Source: Micromonospora_G sp044901685 (lineage in GTDB: Bacteria; Actinomycetota; Actinomycetes; Mycobacteriales; Micromonosporaceae). From it: a stretch of 64,000 bases of DNA. Location: positions 1 through 64,000 of the forward strand of contig NZ_JBJDPS010000026.1 of NCBI RefSeq assembly GCF_044901685.1. The letters are read 5' to 3'. A program made the position numbers and the translations under genes. Under the pieces are notes generated by a model, which made no database searches, had not been told where the DNA came from, and worked only from the letters and a program-made list of their open reading frames with translations. Numbering within the stretch: position 1 is the first letter of the stretch; every line of letters begins with the position of its first letter. Positions 33,377-41,952 of this stretch are shown in pieces.

Positions 33377-36283
33377 ATGAAGCTCATCGCAAGAAGACGC
33401 CGGGTGGCGATCTTCGCCACCGGCGTGCTGGCGGCGTTAGGCGTGGTCGTCGTCCCCGGCGCCGCCCAGGCCGCGCCGGCCTGCGACGTGGTCTACGCGA
33501 CCAATGACTGGAACAACGGGTTCAGCGCCAACGTCACCATCCGCAACACCGGTGACCCGGTCAACGGCTGGACCCTGCGCTTCGCCTTCCCCGGCAACCA
33601 GCGGGTCACCCAGGGCTGGTCGGCCAACTGGACCCAGTCCGGCAACCAGGTGACCGCCACCAGCATGTCCTGGAACGGCAACCTCGCCACCGGCGCCTCC
33701 ACCAGCATCGGCTTCAACGGTTCCTACTCCGGCACCAACGCCAAGCCGACCTCCTTCTCGGTCAACGGCGTCACCTGCGGCGGAACCACCACCCCGCAGC
33801 CGCCGACGGTGAGCCTCAGCATCCCGGCCGGACCCTTCGTCGCCCCGGCCGACGTACCGCTGACCGCGACGGCGAGCGACCCGGACGGCACCGTCGCCCG
33901 GGTCGAGTTCTACCGCAACGGGCTGCTGGTCAACACCGACACCACGGCGCCGTACAGCTATCTGCTGGAGGACCTGCCGGCCGGCAGCTACACCGTGCAG
34001 GCCCGCGCGTACGACAACGCGAACCTGACCGCGACCGCCGAACGGGCCTTCACCGTCACCCAGGGCAGCGGACCCGTACTCGTGGCGACCCCGACCTCGG
34101 TCAACGTGAACGAGGGCAGCAGCGCCTCGGTGAACCTGAGGCTGAGCGCCGCGCCGTCGGGCAACGTACCGGTGAGCCTCGCCCGCACCGGTGACACCGA
34201 CGTCACCGTGACCCCCGCGACGGTCACCCTCACCACGGCCAACTGGAACACCGGGGTGAACGTCACCGTCGCCGCGGCCGAGGACACCGACACCGCCGGT
34301 GGCACCGCCACCATCACCGCCTCGGCCACCGGGTACGCGCCGCTGGCGATCGTCGCCACCGAGATCGACAACGACGCCCCCGGCGGCAACAACGTCTACA
34401 CCGCCCGCTTCCTGGAGCAGTACGGCAAAATCAAGAACTCCGGCTACTTCAGCCCCGAGGGCGTGCCGTACCACTCGATCGAGACGCTGATCGTCGAGGC
34501 ACCCGACCACGGGCACGAGACCACCTCCGAGGCGTTCAGCTTCTGGATCTGGCTCGAGGCGCAGTACGGCCGGGCCACCCAGAACTGGGCACCGTTCAAC
34601 AACGCCTGGACGGTGATGGAGCGCTACATCATCCCGTCGCACAACGACCAGGCGACCGCCGGTGTGGCCGGCACCCCGCAGTACGCGGCCGAGTTCAACC
34701 TGCCCAGCCAGTACCCGTCGCAGCTACAACCCTCGGTGTCGGTCGGCACCGATCCGCTGCGCAACGAACTCCAGTCGACGTACGGCACCGGCGACATCTA
34801 CGGCATGCACTGGCTGCTCGACGTCGACAACACGTACGGCTTCGGCCGCTGCGGTGACGGCACCACCCGTCCGGCGTACATCAACACCTTCCAGCGGGGT
34901 CCGCAGGAGTCGGTCTGGGAGACCGTGCCGCAGCCGTCCTGCGACACCTTCGCCCACGGCGGCCCCAACGGCTACCTGGACATCTCCATCACCGAGGCGA
35001 ACGCGCCGGCCAGGCAGTGGAAGTACACCAACGCGCCGGACGCCGACGCGCGCGCCATCCAGGCCGCGTACTGGGCGCTGACCTGGGCAAAGGCACAGGG
35101 CAAGCAGGCCGACGTGGCGGCCACCGTGGCCAAGGCCGCCAAGATGGGCGACTACCTGCGCTACGCCATGTTCGACAAGTACTTCAAGCGGATCGGCAAC
35201 TGCGTCGGGGCCAGCACCTGCCCCGCCGGCACCGGCCGGGACTCCGCGCACTACCTGCTCTCCTGGTACTACGCCTGGGGCGGCGCGACCGACCCGGCCG
35301 CCGGCTGGTCCTGGCGGATCGGCTCCAGCCACAACCACTTCGGCTACCAGAACCCGTTCGCCGCCTGGGCCCTGACCAACGTTCCGGAGTTGCGACCGCG
35401 TTCGTCGACCGCGGCGGCGGACTGGACCAACAGCATGACCCGGCAGTTGGAGTTCTACCAGTGGTTGCAGTCGGCCGAGGGCGGTATCGCCGGTGGCGCG
35501 ACGAACAGCTGGAACGGCTCGTACGCCCAGCCGCCGGCCGGTACGCCGACCTTCTACGGCATGTTCTACGACGACCACCCGGTCTACGAGGACCCGGGCA
35601 GCAACCAGTGGTTCGGCATGCAGGTCTGGTCGTTGCAGCGGGTCGCCGAGCTGTACTACGTCACCGGCGACACCAGGGCCAAGTCCATCCTGGACAAGTG
35701 GGTGCCGTGGGCGATCGCCAACACCACCATCGGCACCGGCGGCAACTTCCAGATCCCGTCCGACATGCGCTGGACCGGTGCGCCGAACACCTGGACCAAC
35801 CCGCCGCAGGCCAACAACAACCTGCACGTCGAGGTGATCAGCCACGGCACCGACATCGGCGTCGGCGCGGCGTACGCCCGTACCCTGATGTGGTACGCGG
35901 CCAAGTCCGGTAACACGGCGGCCAAGAGCACCGCCAAGGGCCTGATCGACGCCATGTACGCGCACGCCGGGCCGAAGGGCATCACGACCACCGAGACCCG
36001 GGCCGACTACCAGCGGTTCGACGACGTCTACAACGCCTCCACCGGCCAGGGCCTCTACCTGCCGGCGAACTGGCGCGGGGAGATGCCCAACGGCGACGCG
36101 ATCGCCCCGGGCAAGAGCTTCGTCGACATCCGCTCGTTCTACCGCAACGACCCGGACTGGCCGAAGGTGCAGGCGTACCTCGACGGCGGTCCCGCACCGA
36201 CCTTCAACTACCACCGGTTCTGGGCCCAGTCCGACATCGCGATGGCGTTCGCCGACTTCGGCAACCTCTTCCCGAACGGCTGA
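33377..36283 (+). CDS. Secreted GH48 exocellulase with CBM2
   Basis: A 968-residue processive cellobiohydrolase of the GH48 family. The order is a signal peptide (1-33, AQA-APA), a family 2 cellulose-binding module (about 35-135, WNNGFSANVTIRNTGD and GWTLRFAFPG, Cys at both ends), an Ig-like domain (about 145-230, ASDPDGTVARVEFYRNG), a second beta-sandwich of Calx-beta type (about 233-333), and GH48 (340-968). The catalytic acid is Glu385 in HETTSEAFSFWIWLEAQYG. Further GH48 signatures are GDIYGMHWLLDVDN and SSHNHFGYQNP. The ATG at 33377 follows GAGGAG at 10 bases. Two strong hairpins follow the gene. It works with the divergent GH1 enzyme on cellulose. Confidence 0.95.
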   Translation: MKLIARRRRVAIFATGVLAALGVVVVPGAAQAAPACDVVYATNDWNNGFSANVTIRNTGDPVNGWTLRFAFPGNQRVTQGWSANWTQSGNQVTATSMSWNGNLATGASTSIGFNGSYSGTNAKPTSFSVNGVTCGGTTTPQPPTVSLSIPAGPFVAPADVPLTATASDPDGTVARVEFYRNGLLVNTDTTAPYSYLLEDLPAGSYTVQARAYDNANLTATAERAFTVTQGSGPVLVATPTSVNVNEGSSASVNLRLSAAPSGNVPVSLARTGDTDVTVTPATVTLTTANWNTGVNVTVAAAEDTDTAGGTATITASATGYAPLAIVATEIDNDAPGGNNVYTARFLEQYGKIKNSGYFSPEGVPYHSIETLIVEAPDHGHETTSEAFSFWIWLEAQYGRATQNWAPFNNAWTVMERYIIPSHNDQATAGVAGTPQYAAEFNLPSQYPSQLQPSVSVGTDPLRNELQSTYGTGDIYGMHWLLDVDNTYGFGRCGDGTTRPAYINTFQRGPQESVWETVPQPSCDTFAHGGPNGYLDISITEANAPARQWKYTNAPDADARAIQAAYWALTWAKAQGKQADVAATVAKAAKMGDYLRYAMFDKYFKRIGNCVGASTCPAGTGRDSAHYLLSWYYAWGGATDPAAGWSWRIGSSHNHFGYQNPFAAWALTNVPELRPRSSTAAADWTNSMTRQLEFYQWLQSAEGGIAGGATNSWNGSYAQPPAGTPTFYGMFYDDHPVYEDPGSNQWFGMQVWSLQRVAELYYVTGDTRAKSILDKWVPWAIANTTIGTGGNFQIPSDMRWTGAPNTWTNPPQANNNLHVEVISHGTDIGVGAAYARTLMWYAAKSGNTAAKSTAKGLIDAMYAHAGPKGITTTETRADYQRFDDVYNASTGQGLYLPANWRGEMPNGDAIAPGKSFVDIRSFYRNDPDWPKVQAYLDGGPAPTFNYHRFWAQSDIAMAFADFGNLFPNG

Positions 36284-36323
36284 CCCTCTCCGACCGGCCT
36301 GATTCCCACGGTCAGGCCAACCA

Positions 36324-36373
36324 GTGGTGGGCCGGCCGGCTCGGCCAACGCAGCGGACCGGCCGGCCCACCAC
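36324..36373. terminator. First terminator after the GH48 gene
   Basis: GTGGTGGGCCGGCCGG (36324-36339) pairs perfectly over 16 bp with 36358-36373 around an 18-base loop, 40 bases past the stop. Confidence 0.8.
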
Positions 36374-36400
36374 CCCCGGCGTTACCGCCGGTGTACGTCC

Positions 36401-36434
36401 CCGGGCGGGTGACACCACGGTGTCACCCGCCCGG
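36401..36434. terminator. Second terminator after the GH48 gene
   Basis: CCGGGCGGGTGACACC (36401-36416) pairs perfectly with 36419-36434 with only two bases between. A palindrome with this tight centre could also bind a dimeric protein. Confidence 0.7.
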
Positions 36435-36518
36435 TTCCGTCTACCGTACGGATGAATCCTTGTCGGGCAGCGCTTTCCCGGCTCGCGCGTTACCCGAAGG
36501 CGCGGTACCGTCTTCTAC

Positions 36519-36550
36519 GGAGAGGCCGCTCCCCCCGTGGCGGCCTCTCC
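36519..36550. terminator. Terminator for the DUF3159 gene
   Basis: GGAGAGGCCGC (36519-36529) pairs with 36540-36550 around a 10-base loop. It is about 78 bases past the DUF3159 stop on the minus strand. Between the two are several TGTCG..CTGAC motifs in loose repetition (36560-36620). Confidence 0.65.
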
Positions 36551-36627
36551 CTCAACTCTCTGTCGCGCTGACGGTCAACGTCCTGTCAACGCTGACAACT
36601 GTCGATTGTTTGTCGTCCTGACCTGGG

Positions 36628-37290
36628 TCAACTCTTTGTCGCGGTGACCGTCGGTTCGACCGGGTGTCGCAGCCCCGGATGGTCGGACGGCAGGGTCCGC
36701 CGGATCACCCACCAACTCACCGCCACGCACGCCGCCACCAGCGGCCAGGTGAGCACCACCCGGGCCCCGACCAGCGCCACCACCTGGTCGGCGGCGTACA
36801 GGGGCAGGAAGACCGCCAACCGGACCAGGTACTGACCCACCCACACCCAACTGCCCCGGCGGTACGCGCGCAGCAGGTCCGGGTCACGGCGCCACCGGCC
36901 ACGTTGACCGAGCAGCGTACCGACGACCACACCGAGCAGCGGCCAGCGCAGCACGATGCTGACCAACCAGGCCAGCGCGCTGGCCGCGTTCGACACCAGT
37001 TGCAGCAGGAAGAAGTCGCTGGCCCGTCCGGTACGCAGCACGACCAGCGCGGCGACGCAGACGGCGAGCAGACCGAGGAGAACCGAACCGAGCCGGTCCC
37101 CGCGATGCAACCGCCAGCCGGCGACCGCGACACCGACGACAAGCGCGGCGAGTACGCCGTACCAGACCGAGCCGCCGCCGAGCAGCCAGCCGGCTCCGAA
37201 GGCAACCGGCGGCACGGTCGCATCCCACCCGCCGCGTCGTCCGCCGAGCAGGTCGGCGAGGGACTCCGGACGGTCCCGGTCGAGCGCCAT
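36628..37290 (-). CDS. DUF3159 membrane protein
   Basis: A 220-residue integral membrane protein of the actinobacterial DUF3159 family, with about five to six helices. Family features are SLADLLGGRRGGWDATVPPV at the N terminus and YRRGSWVWVGQYLVRLAV in the middle. The ATG at 37288-37290 has GGAGG 7 bases upstream. The function is unknown; it is conserved in actinomycetes. A possible iron-box site lies just upstream. Confidence 0.82.
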   Translation of the reverse strand: MALDRDRPESLADLLGGRRGGWDATVPPVAFGAGWLLGGGSVWYGVLAALVVGVAVAGWRLHRGDRLGSVLLGLLAVCVAALVVLRTGRASDFFLLQLVSNAASALAWLVSIVLRWPLLGVVVGTLLGQRGRWRRDPDLLRAYRRGSWVWVGQYLVRLAVFLPLYAADQVVALVGARVVLTWPLVAACVAVSWWVIRRTLPSDHPGLRHPVEPTVTATKS

Positions 37291-37308
37291 CGACCACCTC
37301 CGCTTCTC

Positions 37309-37327
37309 TTAGGGCAGCCTAACTTAC
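37309..37327. promoter_or_regulatory. Possible iron-box (IdeR/DmdR-type) site
   Basis: TTAGGGCAGCCTAACTTAC matches the iron-box consensus TTAGGTTAGGCTAACCTAA at 14 of 19 positions, 18 bases upstream of the DUF3159 start and between divergent genes. Neither neighbour is a known iron gene, so this is a candidate only. Confidence 0.35.
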
Positions 37328-37436
37328 GGCCCGGCGCGGAGCCGTCCTGATGCCGACGCGCCGGTCCGCAACCGTGCGACGGTCGGCGGGTCGCCCGCCG
37401 ACTTGCCCCGAAATCGAGGTTCGTTACCGTGTCCGG

Positions 37437-38318
37437 ATGCAGGGGCGGAAAACGGCGTTGACGGTGGTCTGGCTGGTGCTGCTGGCCGCTGTCCAGGTGA
37501 TGGCGTTCGTCCTGCTCTGGCACCTTGCCGTACGCACCGAGCACGGTCAGCTACTGGACACCGTCGCGCTGACCGGCAACAGCATCGGCCGGGACCGGAT
37601 CGACGGACTCGTCGGCACCGTCCTGAACGCCATGTCGGTCGTCTCGCTGCTCGCCGCGACCACCGTGATCGGCTTCATCGCGCTGATCCGGCGTCGGATC
37701 CTGCTGGCGATCGTGGCGACCCTGCTGGTCGCCGGGGCCAACGTCACCACCCAGGTGCTGAAATACCTCATCCACCGCCCGGACTTCGGCGTCGACCCGG
37801 AACGGGCCGCCGCCGGCAACAGCCTGCCCAGCGGACACACCACCATCGCCGCCTCGGTCGCCATCGCACTGGTCCTGGTGCTGCCGCCCAAGGTCCGCGC
37901 CTGGGGCGCGATGATCGCGGTCGGATACACCGCCCTCGCCGGGGTCGCCACCCTCTCCGCCGGCTGGCACCGGCCCAGTGACGCGATCGCGTCACTGCTG
38001 ATCGCCGGAGCCTGGGCGGCCGGCGCGGGAACCCTGCTCGTGCTCACCCAGGGCGAGCAGGCGCAGGTGGAACGGGAGGACGCGCACCGGGGGACCGTCC
38101 TCCTGCTCGCCCTGGTCGGGCTCGGGCTGCTCGGCGTCGCCGCGTACGCGCTGCGCGCCACCGACGAGGTGCTGGTGATCCCGGTCGACGAACTCAACCG
38201 ACCCCGACTCTTCGACGCCTACTTCGGAGGAGCGGTGGGGATCGCCGGTACGGCCAGCCTGATGATGGCGCTGGTGCTGACCACCGTGCACCGGGTGGTG
38301 CCCCGACACAACGGCTGA
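37437..38318 (+). CDS. PAP2-family membrane phosphatase
   Basis: A 293-residue multi-spanning membrane phosphatase acting on lipid phosphates or similar substrates. The PAP2 motifs are all present in order: LKYLIHRPDF, NSLPSGHTTIAASVAIAL and SAGWHRPSDAIASLL (catalytic His). It has about seven helices. The last 90 residues form a further two-helix extension with a charged loop. The ATG at 37437 comes right before the first helix; the ribosome-binding site is weak. Confidence 0.88.
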   Translation: MQGRKTALTVVWLVLLAAVQVMAFVLLWHLAVRTEHGQLLDTVALTGNSIGRDRIDGLVGTVLNAMSVVSLLAATTVIGFIALIRRRILLAIVATLLVAGANVTTQVLKYLIHRPDFGVDPERAAAGNSLPSGHTTIAASVAIALVLVLPPKVRAWGAMIAVGYTALAGVATLSAGWHRPSDAIASLLIAGAWAAGAGTLLVLTQGEQAQVEREDAHRGTVLLLALVGLGLLGVAAYALRATDEVLVIPVDELNRPRLFDAYFGGAVGIAGTASLMMALVLTTVHRVVPRHNG

Positions 38319-38419
38319 CTCGACGCCGACCCATTGCACAAAACTGCAAATCATAGACAGTCACCCATTCCATGTTCTACCTTCGCGGAAATGTTGGCCA
38401 CACGGAGGGCAGTGGGATC

Positions 38420-38815
38420 ATGCGTCCACAGTTGGGCCGTGCACGACAATTGATCGTGATGGCGGTCGTCACGCTTCTGGCTACCGCGGCAAGCATCCTG
38501 GCGGTCGCGTCGCCGGCACAGGCGGTGCCGTGTGTGAGTCCCAGTCACGGGGTGAACGGCGAAGGCGCTGGGTACATCAACGTCTACTCGGCCACATTCA
38601 GGCCGGCACCCTATGCGGAATGCGGCGCGAGTTCGTACGCGCCCAGCGGCACCCGGGTCTACTACCACTGCTATGTCTACAACAGCTACGGCAACAAGTG
38701 GTGGTGGGTCCGGGTCGCGGAGAGTTCACAGTCCGGATGGGTCTATGACGGCAATATCCTCGACATCCGGTTCGATGACAACGGGGACGGTTGGGTCAGC
38801 GAGAGGGGTTGCTGA
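38420..38815 (+). CDS. Small secreted Cys/Trp/Tyr-rich protein
   Basis: A 131-residue exported protein. The signal peptide (RQLIVMAVVTLLATAASILA) is cleaved near AQA-VPC. The mature part of about 97 residues has four Cys, many Tyr/Trp (RVYYHCYVYNSYGNKWWWVR) and ends DGWVSERGC. The layout resembles bacterial SH3-like secreted domains and the C-terminal module of the large FN3 protein at 52770 (WWIQVDFNGRNYI). The ATG at 38420 is used; an ATG at 38372 would give a longer leader. The function is unknown. Confidence 0.75.
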   Translation: MRPQLGRARQLIVMAVVTLLATAASILAVASPAQAVPCVSPSHGVNGEGAGYINVYSATFRPAPYAECGASSYAPSGTRVYYHCYVYNSYGNKWWWVRVAESSQSGWVYDGNILDIRFDDNGDGWVSERGC

Positions 38816-38818
38816 TCC

Positions 38819-38841
38819 GGGGCGGGCGCTGAGCCCGCCCC
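38819..38841. terminator. Terminator after the small secreted protein
   Basis: GGGGCGGGC (38819-38827) pairs with 38833-38841 around a 5-base loop, 4 bases past the stop. Confidence 0.78.
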
Positions 38842-38990
38842 CGTGAACACCATCGGTACGATCCACGTGCCGTGGGCTCCGCCGGTGCCGCTTTCCGATG
38901 ACGATGTCGGCGGCGGTGCCGGCCTCATCCTGACGTCCGTTCAGGGAGAGCCGAGTGAGACGCCTTGATCCGAGCCTCCGGTCACCACGG

Positions 38991-39041
38991 GCGCCGTCCC
39001 GCTCCTCCAGCCGACGGGTCGACGGAAGAGCGGGACGGCGC
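38991..39041. terminator. Terminator after the secreted zincin
   Basis: GCGCCGTCCCGCTC (38991-39004) pairs perfectly with 39028-39041. The 23-base loop itself has a small inner hairpin (CCGACGGGTCG). It is 34 bases past the protease stop on the minus strand. Confidence 0.75.
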
Positions 39042-39074
39042 TGTCACCGAGGAATCAGTGCGGTCACCGGAGGG

Positions 39075-40508
39075 TCAGCGGGTCAGGCCGAAGCTGATCC
39101 GGTTCATCGTGTCCTCGATGCCGGTGAAACCCTCGGCCGGACGGAACGCGTCCTCACCGAAGTCGACATCCACGTCGTCGGCCGTGCCACCGATGCCGTC
39201 CTTGCCCACACCGAACAGCTCGTTGTAGGTGGAGAGATCGGCATCCATGACGTTGAACTGCGCGTCCGTGCCGTCGGTGTGGAAGTTGCCGAACATGTGA
39301 CCGGCCTCGTGCGAGGCCGCGGTGCCCAGCGCCTGGCCGAGGAAGGCGATCTTGTTGCCGCCCGGCTGGAGGTAGGTGTTGAGCGAGTTGACCGGCCCGG
39401 CCGGTGCGGTGGGCAGGTCCATCAGGATGAACGCGGTCTCCTCGGTCTCGAAGTTACCGGGATCGACGTCCGTAGCGGTGCCGAAGATCGGGAGAGGCGT
39501 GTGGGCGCCGAACTCCTCGTTTGTGCCGCCGATGACGACCCGGCTGACGTTGGCCTGGCCCCAGGTGTCCGGGTCGTCCTTGCTGTTGGTGATCTTGAGG
39601 TTGAAGCGCTTGTTCAGACCCGTCTTGACCATGTCCTCCTGGAGGTTCTCCTTGATCTCCGCCACGATCGCGTCGATCAGCCGGTTCTCGTCCGACTTCT
39701 TCAGGCCCCACTTGGTGATGGAGTCGCGGAACGGGCTGAGCGTGACCCGGCCTCCACCGTTGCGGCCACTGTCGGCCCGGGCGCCGTCGAAGTCCAGGAA
39801 GAGGGTCTGGGTCGGCTTGGCGCCCTCCAGCGGCGGCCGGTAACCCTCGACCGTGATGTCGTAGGCGCCGCTACCGGCCCCCACGCTGAGGTAGTACCAA
39901 CCGGTGTAGACGGCCACGTGGTCGTTGGCCGCGTTGCCGCCACCGGGCAACGGCGAGGACGCGGGGTAGATGCTGGTGAGGTCTTCGGTGGACCCCTTCA
40001 CCAGGTGCCCGGCCGAGTCGTAGATGTTCAGCGAGGTGGCCGAGCCGCTGACCGACGCGCCCAGCACGTCGCCGGCCCGCAACCGGATCGCGTAGAAGTC
40101 CTGGTCGTCGTCGGCGCGCAGGTTGCCCTTGACGCTGATCTTCGGCGCCTTACCCTCGTCGGTGCCGAAGACGGTGACCTTCTGGGCGTTCGCGGGTCCG
40201 GTCGTACGGTCCGGCGTCTGCTCGCGGACCACCTCTGGAGTGGCCTTCGCGACGCTGAGCAGCGACGAGTTCTCCTTGCTCAGCGTGGTGAGCCGCTCCT
40301 TGGCCTTGACCGCGGACTGCGACTTCAGATACGTCGTCCAGGCGTGGTAGTCCACCCCGGCGTCACTTCCCAGCTCGGCCAGGAACGGATTGGCGCCAGC
40401 CGGTTGCTGCGGCGGTGCGGCCTGCTCCGACGGTGCGGCGTGTGCGGCGCCCTGAGTGAGTGCCAGGCCAAGCATGACCGCGGACATGGCCGCCGTAGTT
40501 TTGCGCAT
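39075..40508 (-). CDS. Secreted zinc metalloprotease with pre-peptidase C-terminal-like domain
   Basis: A 477-residue exported protease. The signal peptide is at 1-25 (AVMLGLALTQGAAHA). A beta-sandwich of the pre-peptidase type lies at about 125-225 (ADDDQDFYAIRLRAGDVLGA, YYLSVGAGSGAYDITVEGY), before the catalytic domain. The zinc site is AASHEAGHMFGNFH (HExxHxxGxxH) near residue 405. A metzincin-like turn follows (NVMDAD). The ATG at 40506-40508 has a strong AAGGAGG 7 bases upstream. Having the pre-peptidase module before the catalytic domain is unusual, since the module normally follows the protease. The peptidase family is uncertain. Confidence 0.82.
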   Translation of the reverse strand: MRKTTAAMSAVMLGLALTQGAAHAAPSEQAAPPQQPAGANPFLAELGSDAGVDYHAWTTYLKSQSAVKAKERLTTLSKENSSLLSVAKATPEVVREQTPDRTTGPANAQKVTVFGTDEGKAPKISVKGNLRADDDQDFYAIRLRAGDVLGASVSGSATSLNIYDSAGHLVKGSTEDLTSIYPASSPLPGGGNAANDHVAVYTGWYYLSVGAGSGAYDITVEGYRPPLEGAKPTQTLFLDFDGARADSGRNGGGRVTLSPFRDSITKWGLKKSDENRLIDAIVAEIKENLQEDMVKTGLNKRFNLKITNSKDDPDTWGQANVSRVVIGGTNEEFGAHTPLPIFGTATDVDPGNFETEETAFILMDLPTAPAGPVNSLNTYLQPGGNKIAFLGQALGTAASHEAGHMFGNFHTDGTDAQFNVMDADLSTYNELFGVGKDGIGGTADDVDVDFGEDAFRPAEGFTGIEDTMNRISFGLTR

Positions 40509-41120
40509 TTGGATTCCTCCTTGGACCCGTCCGTGGCCCCCGCCACGAACGGCACGGCGGACGCTACTGGAGGAAAACTGCCGATTCCCCATGCCGAGCG
40601 TCACAGTCGCTGCCGTGAATTCTCGTGCCACGTATACTGCGGTAACCGAACTCCGATAGGAGACATCGCCCTCACTCGGCGGGCCTGGTTCCGCCGGAAT
40701 ACGCATCGGGGTGAACAACAAGAGAATTGGGCGGGTCCGCCGCCGGGCGCCACTGTTAAGTGGCCCGAGCGCGATGCCATCGACGTAATTCGAATAAATT
40801 CGGTATTGCCCAATACGGCGGGTGGCGGGGTGATCCCTGCCACCGGTGGACAAACGACGTACGACAGCGAGACCGTATCCTCCGTCATGGTGGTGGCGCC
40901 GAAATCCGTCCCAGGTGACCTGTTGTAGCCGTCGCTTCACCTGGCAGGCCGTACCCGGCCGGGCTCGGGGCGAGCGCGTTCGGTCCTGTCCTGCCCAACG
41001 GCGTACGTCGGCACCTCAAATCTTTTTCCCGCAGGATGTCGATCGGTGCCCGGTCCGCTCCGACCTCTGCCGGGAGGGCCCCGATCCGAGGTGCCCGACG
41101 AGCCGGGAAGAGGGTTGGAC
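40509..41120. other. 612-base gene-free stretch between divergent genes
   Basis: It is relatively AT-rich around 40740-40830 (for example TTCGAATAAATTC), unlike the neighbouring genes. No ORF on either strand has coding character or a good ribosome-binding site. It should hold the promoters for the secreted protease (minus) and the VOC/YCII/sigma operon (plus). No clear -35/-10 pair stands out. Confidence 0.5.
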
Positions 41121-41522
41121 ATGGGTTTGCCCGTGGTGCACTTCGAGATCAGCGGAACCGACCCCGTGAGGCTGCGCGACTACTACGGAGGGCTGTTCGA
41201 CTGGGAGTTCCACGGCGGCGACGCGGCCAGTGAGAGGGTCGCGGCGCCGGGCGGCTACCACTTCGTCGACGGCGGGACGACCGGCGGGGGAAACGGCATC
41301 AACGGCGGTGTCTGCGGCGGCGAGGGCTACCCGCGCCGGGTCACCTTCTACGTCGGCGTACCCGATGTCGAGCGGGCGCTGCGCCAGGCCGAGAGCCTGG
41401 GGGGCAGGCGTCTGATGGGTCCCGAGCCGGCGTCCGGGGACTTCACCGTCGGGCACTTCGCCGACCCCGAGGGCAACGTCGTCGGCGTTGCCGGGCCCTC
41501 GGCGCGGCCGGAAACGGCGTGA
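41121..41522 (+). CDS. VOC-family (glyoxalase-like) protein
   Basis: A 133-residue protein with two beta-alpha-beta-beta-beta motifs of the vicinal oxygen chelate fold: PVVHFEISGTDPVRLRDYYG and RRVTFYVGVPDVERALRQAE, ending DPEGNVVGV. Metal ligands cannot be assigned. The ATG at 41121 has AGAGGG 6 bases upstream. It is 34 bases ahead of the YCII gene and probably the first gene of the VOC-YCII-sigma operon. Confidence 0.85.
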   Translation: MGLPVVHFEISGTDPVRLRDYYGGLFDWEFHGGDAASERVAAPGGYHFVDGGTTGGGNGINGGVCGGEGYPRRVTFYVGVPDVERALRQAESLGGRRLMGPEPASGDFTVGHFADPEGNVVGVAGPSARPETA

Positions 41523-41556
41523 CCGTGGGTACGGTGTGCCGGAAGGAGGCGGCTCG

Positions 41557-41952
41557 GTGAAATATCTGCTTCTGATCCACAGCAACCCGGAGAACTGGGA
41601 GCATCCCATGTTCCTGCGCAACCCGGAGTTCCTGGCGATGCCCGAGGCCGAACGTGAGGCGCTGACCCGGCAGTCCGACGACCTGCACCGGGAGATCAGC
41701 GAGTCCGGCGAACTGCTGGTCGCCGCCGCTCTGGCCGACCCGCTGCGCACCCGCACCGTACGGGTGCGCGACAACCTTCCCGTCGTCACCGACGGCCCGT
41801 ACCAGGAGGTGAAGGAGCAACTGGCCGGATACCTGGTGGTGGAGTGCGAGACCCCGGAGCGGGCGGCGGAGATCGCCGCACGGATTCCGGACGCCCGGTT
41901 CGCCGCGGTGGAGGTGCATCCGATCATGAGCGCGTCCGGTACGGGGATGTGA
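41557..41952 (+). CDS. YCII/DGPF-family protein
   Basis: A 131-residue YCII-related (DGPF) protein. It starts MKYLLLIHSNPENWE and carries VVTDGPYQEVKEQLAGYLVV, the DGP(F/Y) signature. The GTG at 41557 follows AAGGAGG at 7 bases. Its stop overlaps the start of the sigma factor (GTGA). DGPF proteins are the constant genomic partners of ECF42 sigma factors; how they act is not settled. Confidence 0.9.
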   Translation: MKYLLLIHSNPENWEHPMFLRNPEFLAMPEAEREALTRQSDDLHREISESGELLVAAALADPLRTRTVRVRDNLPVVTDGPYQEVKEQLAGYLVVECETPERAAEIAARIPDARFAAVEVHPIMSASGTGM

